35,521 bases of DNA from Erysipelothrix sp. (GCA_012735275.1 JAAYHR010000015.1:1-35521); one strand, 5' to 3'. Counted from the stretch's first letter, positions 9,056 to 18,261 are shown. The notes: generated from the sequence alone by a model not told the origin. Made by a program: numbers and translations.

Positions 9056-9063
9056 GTTATAAT
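9056..9063 (+). promoter_or_regulatory. extended -10 promoter of recG
   Basis: TGTTATAAT (TG at 9055-9056, TATAAT 9058-9063) with no recognisable -35. The predicted transcription start (about 9070) is only some 11 nt before the preferred recG start, so the leader is very short and barely contains the Shine-Dalgarno. Confidence 0.6.
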
Positions 9064-9080
9064 TTACTTAGGTGATGGGC

Positions 9081-11078
9081 TTGAAATTATTAAAAACTGA
9101 AGAAAAAATAGTTGCCATGCTAGCGCTCGATAAACTCGAAGATTTATTAAAAGTTTATCCATATCGCTATGATCATAATGAAGTCATTGCTTTTGAAGAT
9201 TGGAAACTATCCGATAAAGTTTTTTTTAATGGCGTCCTCTTAAATAAACCACGGGTTGCCTATTTTAATCGTCGCTCATCCGCCAACTTTGATATTGAAT
9301 ATGAAGGTAATATTATTCATTGTCGTATTTATAATCGTCCTTGGGTCAATAAACTCGAAGTTGGAGCAAATATTAATATTCAAGGCAAATACAATGGCCA
9401 AAATAATGTTGCCGTCTCAAACTATTCACTAACTAGTCTTGAAGATAATCTCGGACTCTTTCCAGTTTACTCACTAAGTGCTGGTATCTCCATTCAAGCT
9501 TATCGTAAGTTTGTAAAAAAGGTCTATGATCAGTATCATCATGAGATAATTGATGATTTACCAAATAACTTAAAAGCAAAATATAAACTATTAGATTTAA
9601 AGACAGCCTTAAAATATATTCATTTTCCTAACAGTTTGGAAGAGATAACTTTAGGCCGTAGAACTTTAAAGTATCGTGAATTCTTACGCTTTAATCTTGA
9701 AGCGCAACTGCGCATTCAAGACTTTAAGTCACATAATAAAGTTCCAAAGGAATTTGATCAAGCTAAACTTGAAGCATTAATTAATAACTTAGACTTTGCT
9801 TTAACTACTGATCAAAGATCAGCCCTTGATCAGTTACTTGGTGATTTAAACTCCACTAAGATTATGAATCGGCTTCTTCAAGGTGACGTTGGCTCGGGTA
9901 AGACCATAGTTGCGGCATTATTAATCTATGCGAATTATTTATCGGGCTCGCAATCAGCTTTTATGGCACCCACAGAACTCTTAGCTATTCAGCAAGAAGA
10001 ATACCTTAAGGGTGTCTTTAAGGGCTTAGATGTTAATGTAGCCTCATTATATTCAGCCAAAGATCAAAAAGCTAAGCAAGCTATCCTAAATGCTTTAGCT
10101 AGTGGTGAGATTGATGTGATTGTTGGAACGCATTCCTTATTTCAAGATGATACTGTTTTCTTAGATTTAGGGTTAGTTGTTATTGATGAGCAGCAACGCT
10201 TTGGTGTTAACCAACGCTCACAACTCTTTGCCAAAGGGATTAAGGTTGATCGCTTACTGATGTCGGCAACACCCATACCAAGAACGATGGCTTCCGTTTT
10301 ATTTGCTGATATGGATATTTCGACAATTCGTGAGAAGCCAGCTTATCGAAAAGAGATTAAGACAAAACTAATTAAAGAGAATTCCATGAAGCCAATCTTA
10401 AATGAGATTATCAATCACTTAAAAAATGGTGAGCAGATTTATGTGGTTACGCCAGCCATTGAAGATGATGAAGAAGTTAATGTGGCCAGTGTTGAGCAAA
10501 TCTATAAGTCACTTAATATTGTCTTTAATCAAATTGAAAAGTTAGATGTTAAAGTTGCATCATTACACGGTAAGCAAGATTCTGATTTAAAGAATCAAAT
10601 TATGCAAGACTTTGCTAGTGGTCACTATGATGTTTTAGTTGCGACAACCGTAATTGAAGTTGGTATTGATAATCCCAATGCCAATATTATAGTTATCTAT
10701 GATGCTAATTACTTTGGACTATCACAATTACACCAGTTAAGAGGGCGGGTCGGTCGCTCCAATAAGCAAGCTTATGCTTATCTTTTAAGTAAGACTAAGG
10801 ATCCTGATGCATTAGCTAAGTTAGAATTTATTGAAAGTCATACTGATGGCTTTGAAATCTCAGAATATGATCTGCAGGTCCGTGGACCAGGTGATGTTAT
10901 TGGTATTCGTCAATCAGGAATTCCAAACTTTATCCTTGGTGATTTAGAGAAGGATAAGGCCATGATGGAAATAGCCAAGACTGATGCAATTGAAATAATA
11001 AGAGTCTTAGATAATCCAGACTATCATGATATAATGGAGTCTGTTAGAATAAAAAACAATATAGAAGGAGTAGAATAA
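9081..11078 (+). CDS. recG: ATP-dependent DNA helicase RecG
   Basis: About 665 residues. RecG remodels stalled forks and Holliday junctions. The N-terminal wedge/OB domain (to about 210) precedes superfamily-2 helicase motifs: I LLQGDVGSGKT, Ia MAPTELLAIQQ, II DEQQRFGVNQR (DEQH in most homologues, a conservative change), III MSATPIPRT, V TTVIEVGIDNPNA, VI QLRGRVGRS, and the TRG-like end EYDLQVRGPGDVIG. I chose TTG 9081 because AGGTGAT (9070-9076) lies 4 nt upstream, the same arrangement as in dinB and yqhY; GTG 9072 and ATG 9075 lack an RBS and sit almost at the predicted mRNA 5' end. The stop overlaps the rnc start. Confidence 0.94.
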   Translation: MKLLKTEEKIVAMLALDKLEDLLKVYPYRYDHNEVIAFEDWKLSDKVFFNGVLLNKPRVAYFNRRSSANFDIEYEGNIIHCRIYNRPWVNKLEVGANINIQGKYNGQNNVAVSNYSLTSLEDNLGLFPVYSLSAGISIQAYRKFVKKVYDQYHHEIIDDLPNNLKAKYKLLDLKTALKYIHFPNSLEEITLGRRTLKYREFLRFNLEAQLRIQDFKSHNKVPKEFDQAKLEALINNLDFALTTDQRSALDQLLGDLNSTKIMNRLLQGDVGSGKTIVAALLIYANYLSGSQSAFMAPTELLAIQQEEYLKGVFKGLDVNVASLYSAKDQKAKQAILNALASGEIDVIVGTHSLFQDDTVFLDLGLVVIDEQQRFGVNQRSQLFAKGIKVDRLLMSATPIPRTMASVLFADMDISTIREKPAYRKEIKTKLIKENSMKPILNEIINHLKNGEQIYVVTPAIEDDEEVNVASVEQIYKSLNIVFNQIEKLDVKVASLHGKQDSDLKNQIMQDFASGHYDVLVATTVIEVGIDNPNANIIVIYDANYFGLSQLHQLRGRVGRSNKQAYAYLLSKTKDPDALAKLEFIESHTDGFEISEYDLQVRGPGDVIGIRQSGIPNFILGDLEKDKAMMEIAKTDAIEIIRVLDNPDYHDIMESVRIKNNIEGVE

Positions 11079-11758
11079 TGACAATATATAATTGGTTAGA
11101 TAAAAATGATATTCCTTATCAAGATAAGGATTTAATTATTGATGGATTTACACATACTTCTTACATTAATGAAAATCCCCATATTGAGTCACAATATGAA
11201 AGATTAGAATTTATCGGAGACTCGGTTTTACAGCTGTGGGTCTCAAATCGTTTATTTATGTTAGAACCAAAATTAAATGAAGGGGAAATGACAACTTATC
11301 GTGCTTCGATTGTCTGTGAAGAAGCCTTAGTTTCATATGCTAAAAAACTGAAGTTAAATCAGTTTTTAAGACTTGGTACAGGTGAAGAGCGTACGGGCGG
11401 AAGATCCCGTGATTCAATCTTAGCTGATATGATGGAAGCCTTCTTAGGGGCACTCTATGTCGATACTGGCTATGCTTCAGTTGATAAGGTCTTAAACATG
11501 GTTATCGAATTTAATAGTGAAGCTGAGATTCGTCCAGCTATTATTGATTATAAAACGAAACTACAAGAATATATTCAATCAGATGTTAGAGGCTCACTTG
11601 TTTATGAAGTTGTATCAATGAGTGGACCATCAAATAATCCCGAGTTTACAATCCAAGTTGTTAATGAAGGAATTAATTTGGGGCGTGGGGTTGGTTCAAG
11701 TAAGAAAAGAGCCGAACAAAATGCTGCCAAAGATGCATTTTTAAAATTAGTGAAGTAG
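11078..11758 (+). CDS. rnc: ribonuclease III
   Basis: A 226-residue RNase III that cuts double-stranded RNA, including rRNA precursors. The catalytic signature YERLEFIGDSVLQLWVS (40-56, Glu44 and Asp48) and the second acidic pair in DSILADMMEAFLGALYVDTG are intact. A C-terminal dsRNA-binding domain (about 156-226) includes GSSKKRAEQNAAKDAFLKL. It begins in TAATG overlap with recG and is 7 nt before polC. In most Firmicutes rnc follows acpP and precedes smc-ftsY; here none of these are present. Confidence 0.97.
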   Translation: MTIYNWLDKNDIPYQDKDLIIDGFTHTSYINENPHIESQYERLEFIGDSVLQLWVSNRLFMLEPKLNEGEMTTYRASIVCEEALVSYAKKLKLNQFLRLGTGEERTGGRSRDSILADMMEAFLGALYVDTGYASVDKVLNMVIEFNSEAEIRPAIIDYKTKLQEYIQSDVRGSLVYEVVSMSGPSNNPEFTIQVVNEGINLGRGVGSSKKRAEQNAAKDAFLKLVK

Positions 11759-11765
11759 GTATATA

Positions 11766-14700
11766 ATGAATTTAGAAGAATTAGGTAATAAACTCCAAAT
11801 TGATAGTAAATATATCCACCATTTATTTGGTGGAACTTTAAGTAAACCCAATTTTAATAAAAGTGAAAAAAAACTATCTTTAGAGATCAATGTTAAAAGT
11901 GTTTTACCATATACACTCTACAGTGAACTTATCGATAAGTTAGAAAATACGTTCGACTACAAGGTCGATCTTTTAGTCATTAGTGAAGATAATAATGTCT
12001 CTGTTAAAGATGTCCAATCATACTTTGATCACTTTATTTACTCAAACAAATTACTATCATCTAATGATTTTTTAATTAATCTTGAAAATAATGAGATTGG
12101 TGTACTCATCAATAATGAAAAAGCTAAAGCAGAATTTAAACGTGTTTATACTAATCTGCAACTATTTTTAATTAAAGTTGGTATTTCAAATAAGATTAAA
12201 ACAATTGAAACTCAAGTAATTCAAAAAGTAAAAACAGTTGCCGGCTCAAGTAATACCCAAAGCCGCCCAGCCGAAAATAAAGTCTTTGATTATGGATTAA
12301 GAAATGACTATGAGAAAGTTAATATAAGTGAGTTGAAAGATGGTTTAGATAAGGTAGATATTTCTGGCCAAGTCTTTAAACTTGATAACCGTAAATTAAA
12401 ATCAGGTAAGTATCTGCAAATCTTAACGATTAAAGATGATACGGGCGCCTTTGTCGTTAAACGTTTTGAAGGTCGTCGTCACTCAGAAGAAGATATTCTT
12501 TCAATTAAAGCGGGTAACTATATTAATGTTAAAGGTAATCTTCAATATGATTCCTTCTCTAAATCAAATAACGTTATGGCTGATGCTATTGGTAAGATTG
12601 GCAAGATCAATGAAATCTTTGATAATGAAGTTGAGAAAAGAATTGAACTCCATGCCCATACTAACCGCTCAGAAATGGATGGAATCGCAACCGTTGAATC
12701 ACTCTTAGATCAAGCTTATAAGTTTAAGCATGAAGCAATTGCGATTACTGACCATATGGTTATCCAAGCATATCCTGCGGCTTACAATCACTTAAAACGC
12801 TTAAGAGCCCAAGATCCAGAACGTGAGTTTAAAGTTTTATATGGAGCTGAGTTTAATATTGTTGAAGATGAATCGCATATTATTCGAAACTATTCAAAAG
12901 AGCAAGAAATTGATGATACTTTTATTGTCTTTGATATTGAGACAACTGGTTTATCAAATCGTTATAATGAAATTATTGAATTTGGGGCCGTTAAGGTTTC
13001 AAACAGTCAAATTGTCGATCGTCTCCAGTTCTTTATTAAGCCAGATGGTGAAATCTCGGCAGCAATTACTGAGTTAACTTCAATTGATAACTCACATGTT
13101 GCCAATGCTTATCCAATTGAGAATGAAATTAATCGAATTAAAGATTTCTTTGCTGATCATGCGATTGTCGCTCATAATGCAACTTTCGACTATGACTTTA
13201 TTAATGCTAAACTCGAAGACTTAAAAATGGATAAGCTAACGAATACAGTTATCGATACCATGTTATTATCAAGATTATTAAATCCGCAAAGAAGATATCA
13301 TAACTTAGGATCAGTCGCGCGTTTCTACTCAATTCCTTATGATGGCGATGTTGCTCACCGTGCTGACTATGACGCTGAGATTACAGCTAATGTACTAATT
13401 TCTATGTTAGCGCAGTTACGTGAGAATAAAGTTACTAAGTATGCTGATATTATGGATTCAATTACTAAGGAATTCTTAGTTAATGCCTTTGATAATCAAA
13501 TGACGGTCTTAGTTAAAAATCAAGATGGATTAAAAGATATGTATGAATTAGTTACGAAATCGCATACGGAAGAGATTGCGATTACGTCAAATGGAGCTGG
13601 TGAATCGGGTGAAGTTGTCGCTAAACCGCGCTTACTTAGATCATCGATCAGCGCAAAACGTGAGAACTTATTAATTGGCTCATCGAGTCAGAATGGTCTA
13701 CTCTTTGAAATGGCCCTTAATAAATCACAGTCAGCTTTAGAAGCAGAGATGCAATATTATGACTATGTTGAAGTTATGCCACCGGAAAACTATCGTAACC
13801 TTGTAACTCGTTTTCAATTTGATGAGAAACTAATTATTGAAACTTTAGAAAATATTGTTTATACAGCCAAAAGATTAAATAAAATAGTTGTTGCAACAGG
13901 TGATGTCCATTATCTTGAACCTTCAGATAAGATTATTCGCGATATTTATATTAACGCTAATGGTATTGGTGGGGTGAGACATCCACTCTATATTCGAAAT
14001 CGTAATCTAAGAGTAAATTCGAGTGCACCTGATCAACACTTTAGAACAACAAAAGAAATGTTAGATGCCTTTAAGTTTTTACCTTATGACATTATTGATG
14101 AAATTGTTATTACTAATCCTAAGAAAATATCTGATTCAATTGAGGATGTTAAACCACTTAAGGATAAGTTATTTACGCCATCAATTGATAATGCTGCAGA
14201 AATGCTCCGTGAGTTATGTTATAACACTGCCAAATCAATCTATGGTGATGAGCTTCCAACTATTGTCTCTGAACGTTTAGAGAAGGAACTTGAGAAAATA
14301 ATTTATCACGGTTTCGCCGTTATCTATTATATTTCACATCTATTAGTTAAAAAATCAAATGATGATGGTTATATTGTTGGATCACGTGGTTCGGTTGGAT
14401 CTTCATTCGCCGCTACGATGTCAGGAATTACGGAAGTAAACCCACTTCCACCACATTATGTTTGTAAAGCTTGTCATCACAATGAGTTCTTCTTAGATGG
14501 ATCAGTATCATCAGGTTATGATTTACCAGATAAAAACTGTCCAAAATGTGATCACTTAATGAGTGTTGATGGTCAAGATATTCCATTTGAAACTTTCTTA
14601 GGTTTTGAAGGGGATAAGGTTCCTGATATTGACTTGAACTTCTCGTCTGTTTATCAAGAACATGCCCATAACTTTACTAAAGAAATCTTTGGTGATCAGT

Positions 14701-16070
14701 ATGTCTTTAAGGCCGGTACTATTGGTACGGTTGCTGAGCGTACCGCCTTTGGATATGTTTTAGGTTATGAGGAAGAAATGAATAATGAAGGTTTCTCAAA
14801 ACCAATGCAAGATGTTCTTGCTGCAGGGGCGGAAGGGGTTAAGCGAACAACGGGTCAGCATCCAGGAGGAATTATTGTTATTCCTAATGAAATGGATGTT
14901 CATGACTTTACACCTGTTCAGTATCCTGCCAATAATATTTATTCAGAGTGGAAGACAACGCACTTTCAGTATGGAGATATTGAAGATAACGTCCTTAAAT
15001 TAGATATCTTAGGTCACGTTGATCCAACAGCTATGCGTTTACTCCAGGATATTTCAGGAATCGATGTTACAACAATTCCGATGAATGATCCAAAAGTAAT
15101 GTCAATCTTTAACTCAACTAATAATTTAAATATTGATGATCGCTTTTATTCAGAAGGAACGGGAGCGGCCGGTTTACCTGAGTTTGGTACACCATTTGTT
15201 CGTAAGATGTTAGAAGCAACTAAACCTAACTCATTCTCTGATCTCTTAATTATTTCTGGATTATCACACGGTACTGACGTTTGGGCTAATAATGCTGAAA
15301 ACTTAATTGCTGATGGAATCCTCTTAAATGAAGTTATTGGATGTCGTGATGATATTATGACTTTCTTAATTCAAAAAGGTGTTAAGGATAAAGATGCTTT
15401 TGATATAATGGAATCAGTTCGACGTGGTCGTGGTCTAAATCCACGCTGGTTGAATATCATGCGTGATAATGATGTACCAGAGTGGTATATTGAATCGTGT
15501 GAAAAGATTAAGTACATGTTCCCGAAAGCCCATGCGGTTGCCTATGTTATTATGGCCGTGAGAATTGCTTGGTTTAAGGTTTACCATCCACATTACTACT
15601 ATATTTCTTACTTCTCACTAAGAGCAAGTGCTTATGAAATAGCGACCATGGTTGGTGGTAAGGATGTGGTTGAGAATCGATTAGCTGAGATTAAAAACTC
15701 AATCTATGATTATTCACTGCCAGCAACTGAGCGAAATCGCTTGATGCGAATTCTAGGTCCACTTGAAGTTACCTTAGAAATGTACTTACGTGGTTATAAG
15801 TTTGGTAATATTGATATTTATAAATCACTTGCAACTGAGTTTATTTGTGATCCTGATGATGAGAAAACTATCATCCCACCATTTACAACTATTGATGGTT
15901 TAGGGGCAGCAGTTGGACAATCAATTGTTGATGCTCGTGCTAATGGCGAGTTTATGTCGAAACAAGACTTAATGATGCGCTCACAAGTAAGTAAAAATAT
16001 TAAAGAAAAATTAGATGAATTAAATGTATTAGATGGTATCCAAGAAGAGAACCAGTTATCATTTTTTTAG
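11766..16070 (+). CDS. polC: DNA polymerase III alpha subunit, PolC type
   Basis: The 1434-residue replicase typical of low-GC Gram-positives. Order: N-terminal domains (1-180), OB domain (about 185-285), PHP domain opening with ELHAHTNRSEMDG (about 293), an inserted 3'-5' proofreading exonuclease (FIVFDIETTGLS at about 385 to 555), the rest of PHP, a polymerase core with a Cys4 zinc module (CKACHH...CPKC, about 899-927), the catalytic VPDIDLNF (about 952) and TGQHPGGIIVIP, then a C-terminal tRNA-synthetase-like and helix-hairpin region. Length matches B. subtilis PolC (1437). No frameshift; other open frames inside it are shadows. It closes the recG-rnc-polC unit before a small membrane gene. 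Confidence 0.98.
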   Translation: MNLEELGNKLQIDSKYIHHLFGGTLSKPNFNKSEKKLSLEINVKSVLPYTLYSELIDKLENTFDYKVDLLVISEDNNVSVKDVQSYFDHFIYSNKLLSSNDFLINLENNEIGVLINNEKAKAEFKRVYTNLQLFLIKVGISNKIKTIETQVIQKVKTVAGSSNTQSRPAENKVFDYGLRNDYEKVNISELKDGLDKVDISGQVFKLDNRKLKSGKYLQILTIKDDTGAFVVKRFEGRRHSEEDILSIKAGNYINVKGNLQYDSFSKSNNVMADAIGKIGKINEIFDNEVEKRIELHAHTNRSEMDGIATVESLLDQAYKFKHEAIAITDHMVIQAYPAAYNHLKRLRAQDPEREFKVLYGAEFNIVEDESHIIRNYSKEQEIDDTFIVFDIETTGLSNRYNEIIEFGAVKVSNSQIVDRLQFFIKPDGEISAAITELTSIDNSHVANAYPIENEINRIKDFFADHAIVAHNATFDYDFINAKLEDLKMDKLTNTVIDTMLLSRLLNPQRRYHNLGSVARFYSIPYDGDVAHRADYDAEITANVLISMLAQLRENKVTKYADIMDSITKEFLVNAFDNQMTVLVKNQDGLKDMYELVTKSHTEEIAITSNGAGESGEVVAKPRLLRSSISAKRENLLIGSSSQNGLLFEMALNKSQSALEAEMQYYDYVEVMPPENYRNLVTRFQFDEKLIIETLENIVYTAKRLNKIVVATGDVHYLEPSDKIIRDIYINANGIGGVRHPLYIRNRNLRVNSSAPDQHFRTTKEMLDAFKFLPYDIIDEIVITNPKKISDSIEDVKPLKDKLFTPSIDNAAEMLRELCYNTAKSIYGDELPTIVSERLEKELEKIIYHGFAVIYYISHLLVKKSNDDGYIVGSRGSVGSSFAATMSGITEVNPLPPHYVCKACHHNEFFLDGSVSSGYDLPDKNCPKCDHLMSVDGQDIPFETFLGFEGDKVPDIDLNFSSVYQEHAHNFTKEIFGDQYVFKAGTIGTVAERTAFGYVLGYEEEMNNEGFSKPMQDVLAAGAEGVKRTTGQHPGGIIVIPNEMDVHDFTPVQYPANNIYSEWKTTHFQYGDIEDNVLKLDILGHVDPTAMRLLQDISGIDVTTIPMNDPKVMSIFNSTNNLNIDDRFYSEGTGAAGLPEFGTPFVRKMLEATKPNSFSDLLIISGLSHGTDVWANNAENLIADGILLNEVIGCRDDIMTFLIQKGVKDKDAFDIMESVRRGRGLNPRWLNIMRDNDVPEWYIESCEKIKYMFPKAHAVAYVIMAVRIAWFKVYHPHYYYISYFSLRASAYEIATMVGGKDVVENRLAEIKNSIYDYSLPATERNRLMRILGPLEVTLEMYLRGYKFGNIDIYKSLATEFICDPDDEKTIIPPFTTIDGLGAAVGQSIVDARANGEFMSKQDLMMRSQVSKNIKEKLDELNVLDGIQEENQLSFF

Positions 16071-16082
16071 AAGGAGAAATAT

Positions 16083-16397
16083 ATGAAAGTTGGAAATTGT
16101 AGCCGTTGTGGTAAAGAATTAAGTGTTAGTAAGATGAAACAATTAGAAGCGATTAAGTGTAATCACTGTAATCAAATCTTTGTTGTTCACAAGAAATCAA
16201 AAACGATTGCCTTATTTGTTGTCGCATTATTTGTCTTTGTGGCATCAATGATTATTGCGATTATTTCTGAGTACTTTAAACTACCATTCTTTGTCTTATT
16301 AGTGCCAGCACTAATCTTTGGTTTCTTTGCTTATCGCTTAAGCTTATGGACCTTAGCTAAGTTTAATAAATTACACTATACAGAAAAAGATATCTAA
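16083..16397 (+). CDS. small zinc-ribbon membrane protein
   Basis: A 104-residue protein I do not recognise as a named gene. It has an N-terminal CxxC...CxxC ribbon (Cys6, Cys9, Cys26, Cys29; CSRCGKEL and CNHC) on the cytoplasmic side, then two hydrophobic helices at about 42-62 (TIALFVVALFVFVASMIIAI) and 68-88, then a short polar tail. A good RBS (AAGGAG, 16071-16076) lies 6 nt upstream and 12 nt separates it from polC, so it is the last gene of that operon; a terminator follows. Such small ribbon-TM proteins are common in Firmicutes and are not functionally defined. Confidence 0.8.
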   Translation: MKVGNCSRCGKELSVSKMKQLEAIKCNHCNQIFVVHKKSKTIALFVVALFVFVASMIIAIISEYFKLPFFVLLVPALIFGFFAYRLSLWTLAKFNKLHYTEKDI

Positions 16398-16403
16398 AGA
16401 GTA

Positions 16404-16427
16404 AACAGACTAATGTCTGTTTTTTCT
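16404..16427 (+). terminator. terminator of the recG-polC operon
   Basis: AACAGAC (16404-16410), loop TAAT, GTCTGTT (16415-16421), then TTTTC. It lies just after the stop of the zinc-ribbon gene. Confidence 0.85.
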
Positions 16428-16526
16428 TTGCAATCAGCCATAGCCTAATCACGGGGGTGCGGACAATAACCTGGACTATTTTTATATCCTAAATGTATGA
16501 AATAATATATTTGGGAGGATGAGAGG
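16428..16526. other. intergenic stretch with a GC-rich patch, no gene
   Basis: About 100 nt between the polC-operon terminator and the RBS of the small ORF. The first half has a GC-rich run unlike the surroundings (ACGGGGGTGCGGAC, about 16452-16465), followed by AATAACCTGGAC; the second half is AT-rich and could hold a weak promoter, but no convincing -35/-10 pair is visible. Confidence 0.3.
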
Positions 16527-16793
16527 ATGATTAACAAAATGGATAAGTATTCAATTAAATGAAAAGAACTTGTTCTAAATGCCATGCACATCTTAAATGC
16601 AGTAGACATTCCTAAAGGAAGTATCGTTACTCAAAGACATACAATTGACTATACGCAATACACATCATACATGGTAAACAATGATCAATCATATTTGTAT
16701 CGTATGCATGATTCATTAAACGTTGTTGGATTAAAATTATCAGACTTCGATTTAGATTCAGATACAATTAAGATTGTTGACTTCCCTGAATAG
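16527..16793 (+). pseudogene. small ORF of unknown function, interrupted by in-frame TGA
   Basis: The RBS GGGAGG (16513-16518) and ATG 16527 open a frame MINKMDKYSIK that meets TGA at 16560-16562, then continues open for 77 codons to TAG: KELVLNAMHILNAVDIPKGS and onward to LSDFDLDSDTIKIVDFPE. If TGA were Trp the product would be 88 residues. The next in-frame ATG (16584) has no RBS. Other genes here use TGA as stop, so recoding is unlikely and the ORF is probably damaged, or expressed as a 69-residue protein from 16584. No family recognised; no transmembrane segment or signal peptide. It has its own terminator (16824-16859). Confidence 0.5.
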
Positions 16794-16823
16794 TTTGGGG
16801 GAGTTAGGGAATCTATTAAAGAT

Positions 16824-16859
16824 AAAGTGGGGTGAATTTAACTCTACTTTTCTTTATTT
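16824..16859 (+). terminator. terminator after the small ORF
   Basis: AAAGTGGGGT (16824-16833) pairs with ACTCTACTTT (16841-16850) over 10 bp with two G-U pairs, loop GAATTTA, followed by TCTTTATTT. It supports the view that the small ORF is, or recently was, a transcribed gene. Confidence 0.75.
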
Positions 16860-16998
16860 ATAGAGTATAAGCTTATTATTTTTGTTAACAAAATCACTTC
16901 GCATAATGTATCTTATGTAATATTTGGATCGATGTTTAAGGATATATAAGGCTTCTGTAAGCCATATTAGCTGGACAATGGTCCATAAAGCAATATAA
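16860..16998. other. convergent intergenic region with a palindrome and small hairpins
   Basis: No gene is visible. The stretch holds a perfect 14-bp palindrome TTTTGTTAACAAAA (16880-16893), CATAA/TTATG arms (about 16902-16917), a hairpin GGCTT-CTGT-AAGCC (16950-16963) and a hairpin TGGAC-AATG-GTCCA (16972-16985). It runs straight into the deoB terminator. It could be an unrecognised small RNA or simply a stack of transcription-blocking structures between converging operons. Confidence 0.4.
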
Positions 16999-17040
16999 AA
17001 AGCATCTGTGGGCCTTATGCTATAAGACTTTAGATGCTTT
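16999..17040 (-). terminator. terminator of deoB, possibly bidirectional
   Basis: Arms AAAGCATCT (16999-17007) and AGATGCTTT (17032-17040) enclose a second small stem CTTAT/ATAAG. Read on the minus strand it ends AGATGCTTTTTATAT just after the deoB stop. On the plus strand the T run is shorter. Confidence 0.75.
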
Positions 17041-17049
17041 ATTGTTAGA

Positions 17050-18231
17050 TTATTTTAATTTACTTAAATATGAGAATCCGTATGCTGGTGCTTCAACTTC
17101 AAAGTTGTCTGCAATGGTTGCTCCAATATTAGCGAATGTTTCGCCAACTTCTAGAATACCTGCTCCAGTCATTGATGGACTGTATGCAAAGAATGGAATC
17201 ATTTCTCTTGTATGATCAGTTCCGTGGTGTGTTGGATCATTACCATGATCTGCTGTTACGATTAATAAATCATCGTCTTTAAATTTCTTTAGCATTTCTC
17301 CAAGGTTCTTATCAAAGATTTGTAATTCTTCAGCATAGCCAACTGGATTACGTCTGTGGCCCCATAATGCATCAAAGTCAACTAGATTCGCAAATACAAG
17401 ACCTTTAAAGTCACGATCCATAATTTCCATTACTTGTTGCATTGTGTGATCTGAAGTTTTTGATGGATTAGATTCAGTTAAACCACGTGTATTAAAGATA
17501 TCATAGATTTTACCAACTGAGATTACATCGTAGTTAGCGTCTTTTAATGAATCTAGGACTGTCTTACCAAATGGATCTAATGCATAGTCATGACGATTTG
17601 AAGTACGTTTGAAATTATCTTTATTATCGCCAACAAATGGTCGAGCAATAACACGGCCTAATTTCCATTCATCCTTCATGACAATTTCACGTGCAATTTC
17701 ACAAACACGATATAACTCTTCAAGACCGAAATGTTCTTCATGTGCCGCGATTTGTAATACTGAGTCAGCTGAAGTATAAACGATCATAGCCCCAGTTTCG
17801 ATATGTTCTTCCCCTAGCTCAACTAGTATTTCAGTACCACTTGATGCTTTATTTCCGATGATTTTATGGCCAGTTTTAGCTTCTAATTCATCAAGTAATT
17901 CTTGTGGAAACCCAGTTTCTGTAAAGGTAATAAATGGTTTATCGATATATAATCCCATCATTTCCCAGTGTCCTGTCATTGTATCTTTTCCAACGCTCAT
18001 TTCATTAATTTTCGTGTAATATGCAGTTGGAGCAGGACTTGGTGCTACACCCATAACTTCATGAAGATTACCTAAACCAAATTGCTCTAAATTAGGTAAT
18101 TTAAGTCCACCAACGGCTTTTGCTGTATGACCAAGTGTATCAGCACCTAAATCATTATATTTATCAGCATCGTGCATTGCACCAGCGCCGACTGAATCTA
18201 GTACTACGGTAAAAATACGATTATATTTCAT
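17050..18231 (-). CDS. deoB: phosphopentomutase
   Basis: A 393-residue alkaline-phosphatase-superfamily enzyme that interconverts (deoxy)ribose 1- and 5-phosphates in nucleoside salvage. The N-terminal metal motif [20 protein letters not shown], the phosphorylated-Thr loop [13 protein letters not shown] (about 76-88) and the C-terminal metal cluster [20 protein letters not shown] are complete. Length is normal. It has its own promoter between xerD and its ATG and a strong terminator. The pairing with xerD matches ripX-drm of B. subtilis; the nucleoside phosphorylase gene usually next to it is missing. Confidence 0.97.
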   Translation of the reverse strand: MKYNRIFTVVLDSVGAGAMHDADKYNDLGADTLGHTAKAVGGLKLPNLEQFGLGNLHEVMGVAPSPAPTAYYTKINEMSVGKDTMTGHWEMMGLYIDKPFITFTETGFPQELLDELEAKTGHKIIGNKASSGTEILVELGEEHIETGAMIVYTSADSVLQIAAHEEHFGLEELYRVCEIAREIVMKDEWKLGRVIARPFVGDNKDNFKRTSNRHDYALDPFGKTVLDSLKDANYDVISVGKIYDIFNTRGLTESNPSKTSDHTMQQVMEIMDRDFKGLVFANLVDFDALWGHRRNPVGYAEELQIFDKNLGEMLKKFKDDDLLIVTADHGNDPTHHGTDHTREMIPFFAYSPSMTGAGILEVGETFANIGATIADNFEVEAPAYGFSYLSKLK

Positions 18232-18261
18232 GTGTCTTCCTCAATCTTTCTTTATATGTAT

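Noticed and set aside
12436-15003. Several plus-strand open frames inside polC
   Set aside because: They are shifted-frame shadows rich in Leu/Met; PolC is continuous and complete in its own frame.
16560-16562. TGA decoded as Trp (genetic code 4) across the window
   Set aside because: nusB, ylxQ and the CAP gene end sensibly at TGA, all Trp codons in long genes are TGG, and murG/murB/ftsQ show a wall-bearing cell. Only the small ORF would need it.
16559-16615. Eighteen-codon Cys-rich frame starting in ATGA overlap
   Set aside because: No RBS of its own, too short, and overlapped by a longer open frame; the CxxC spacing may be chance.
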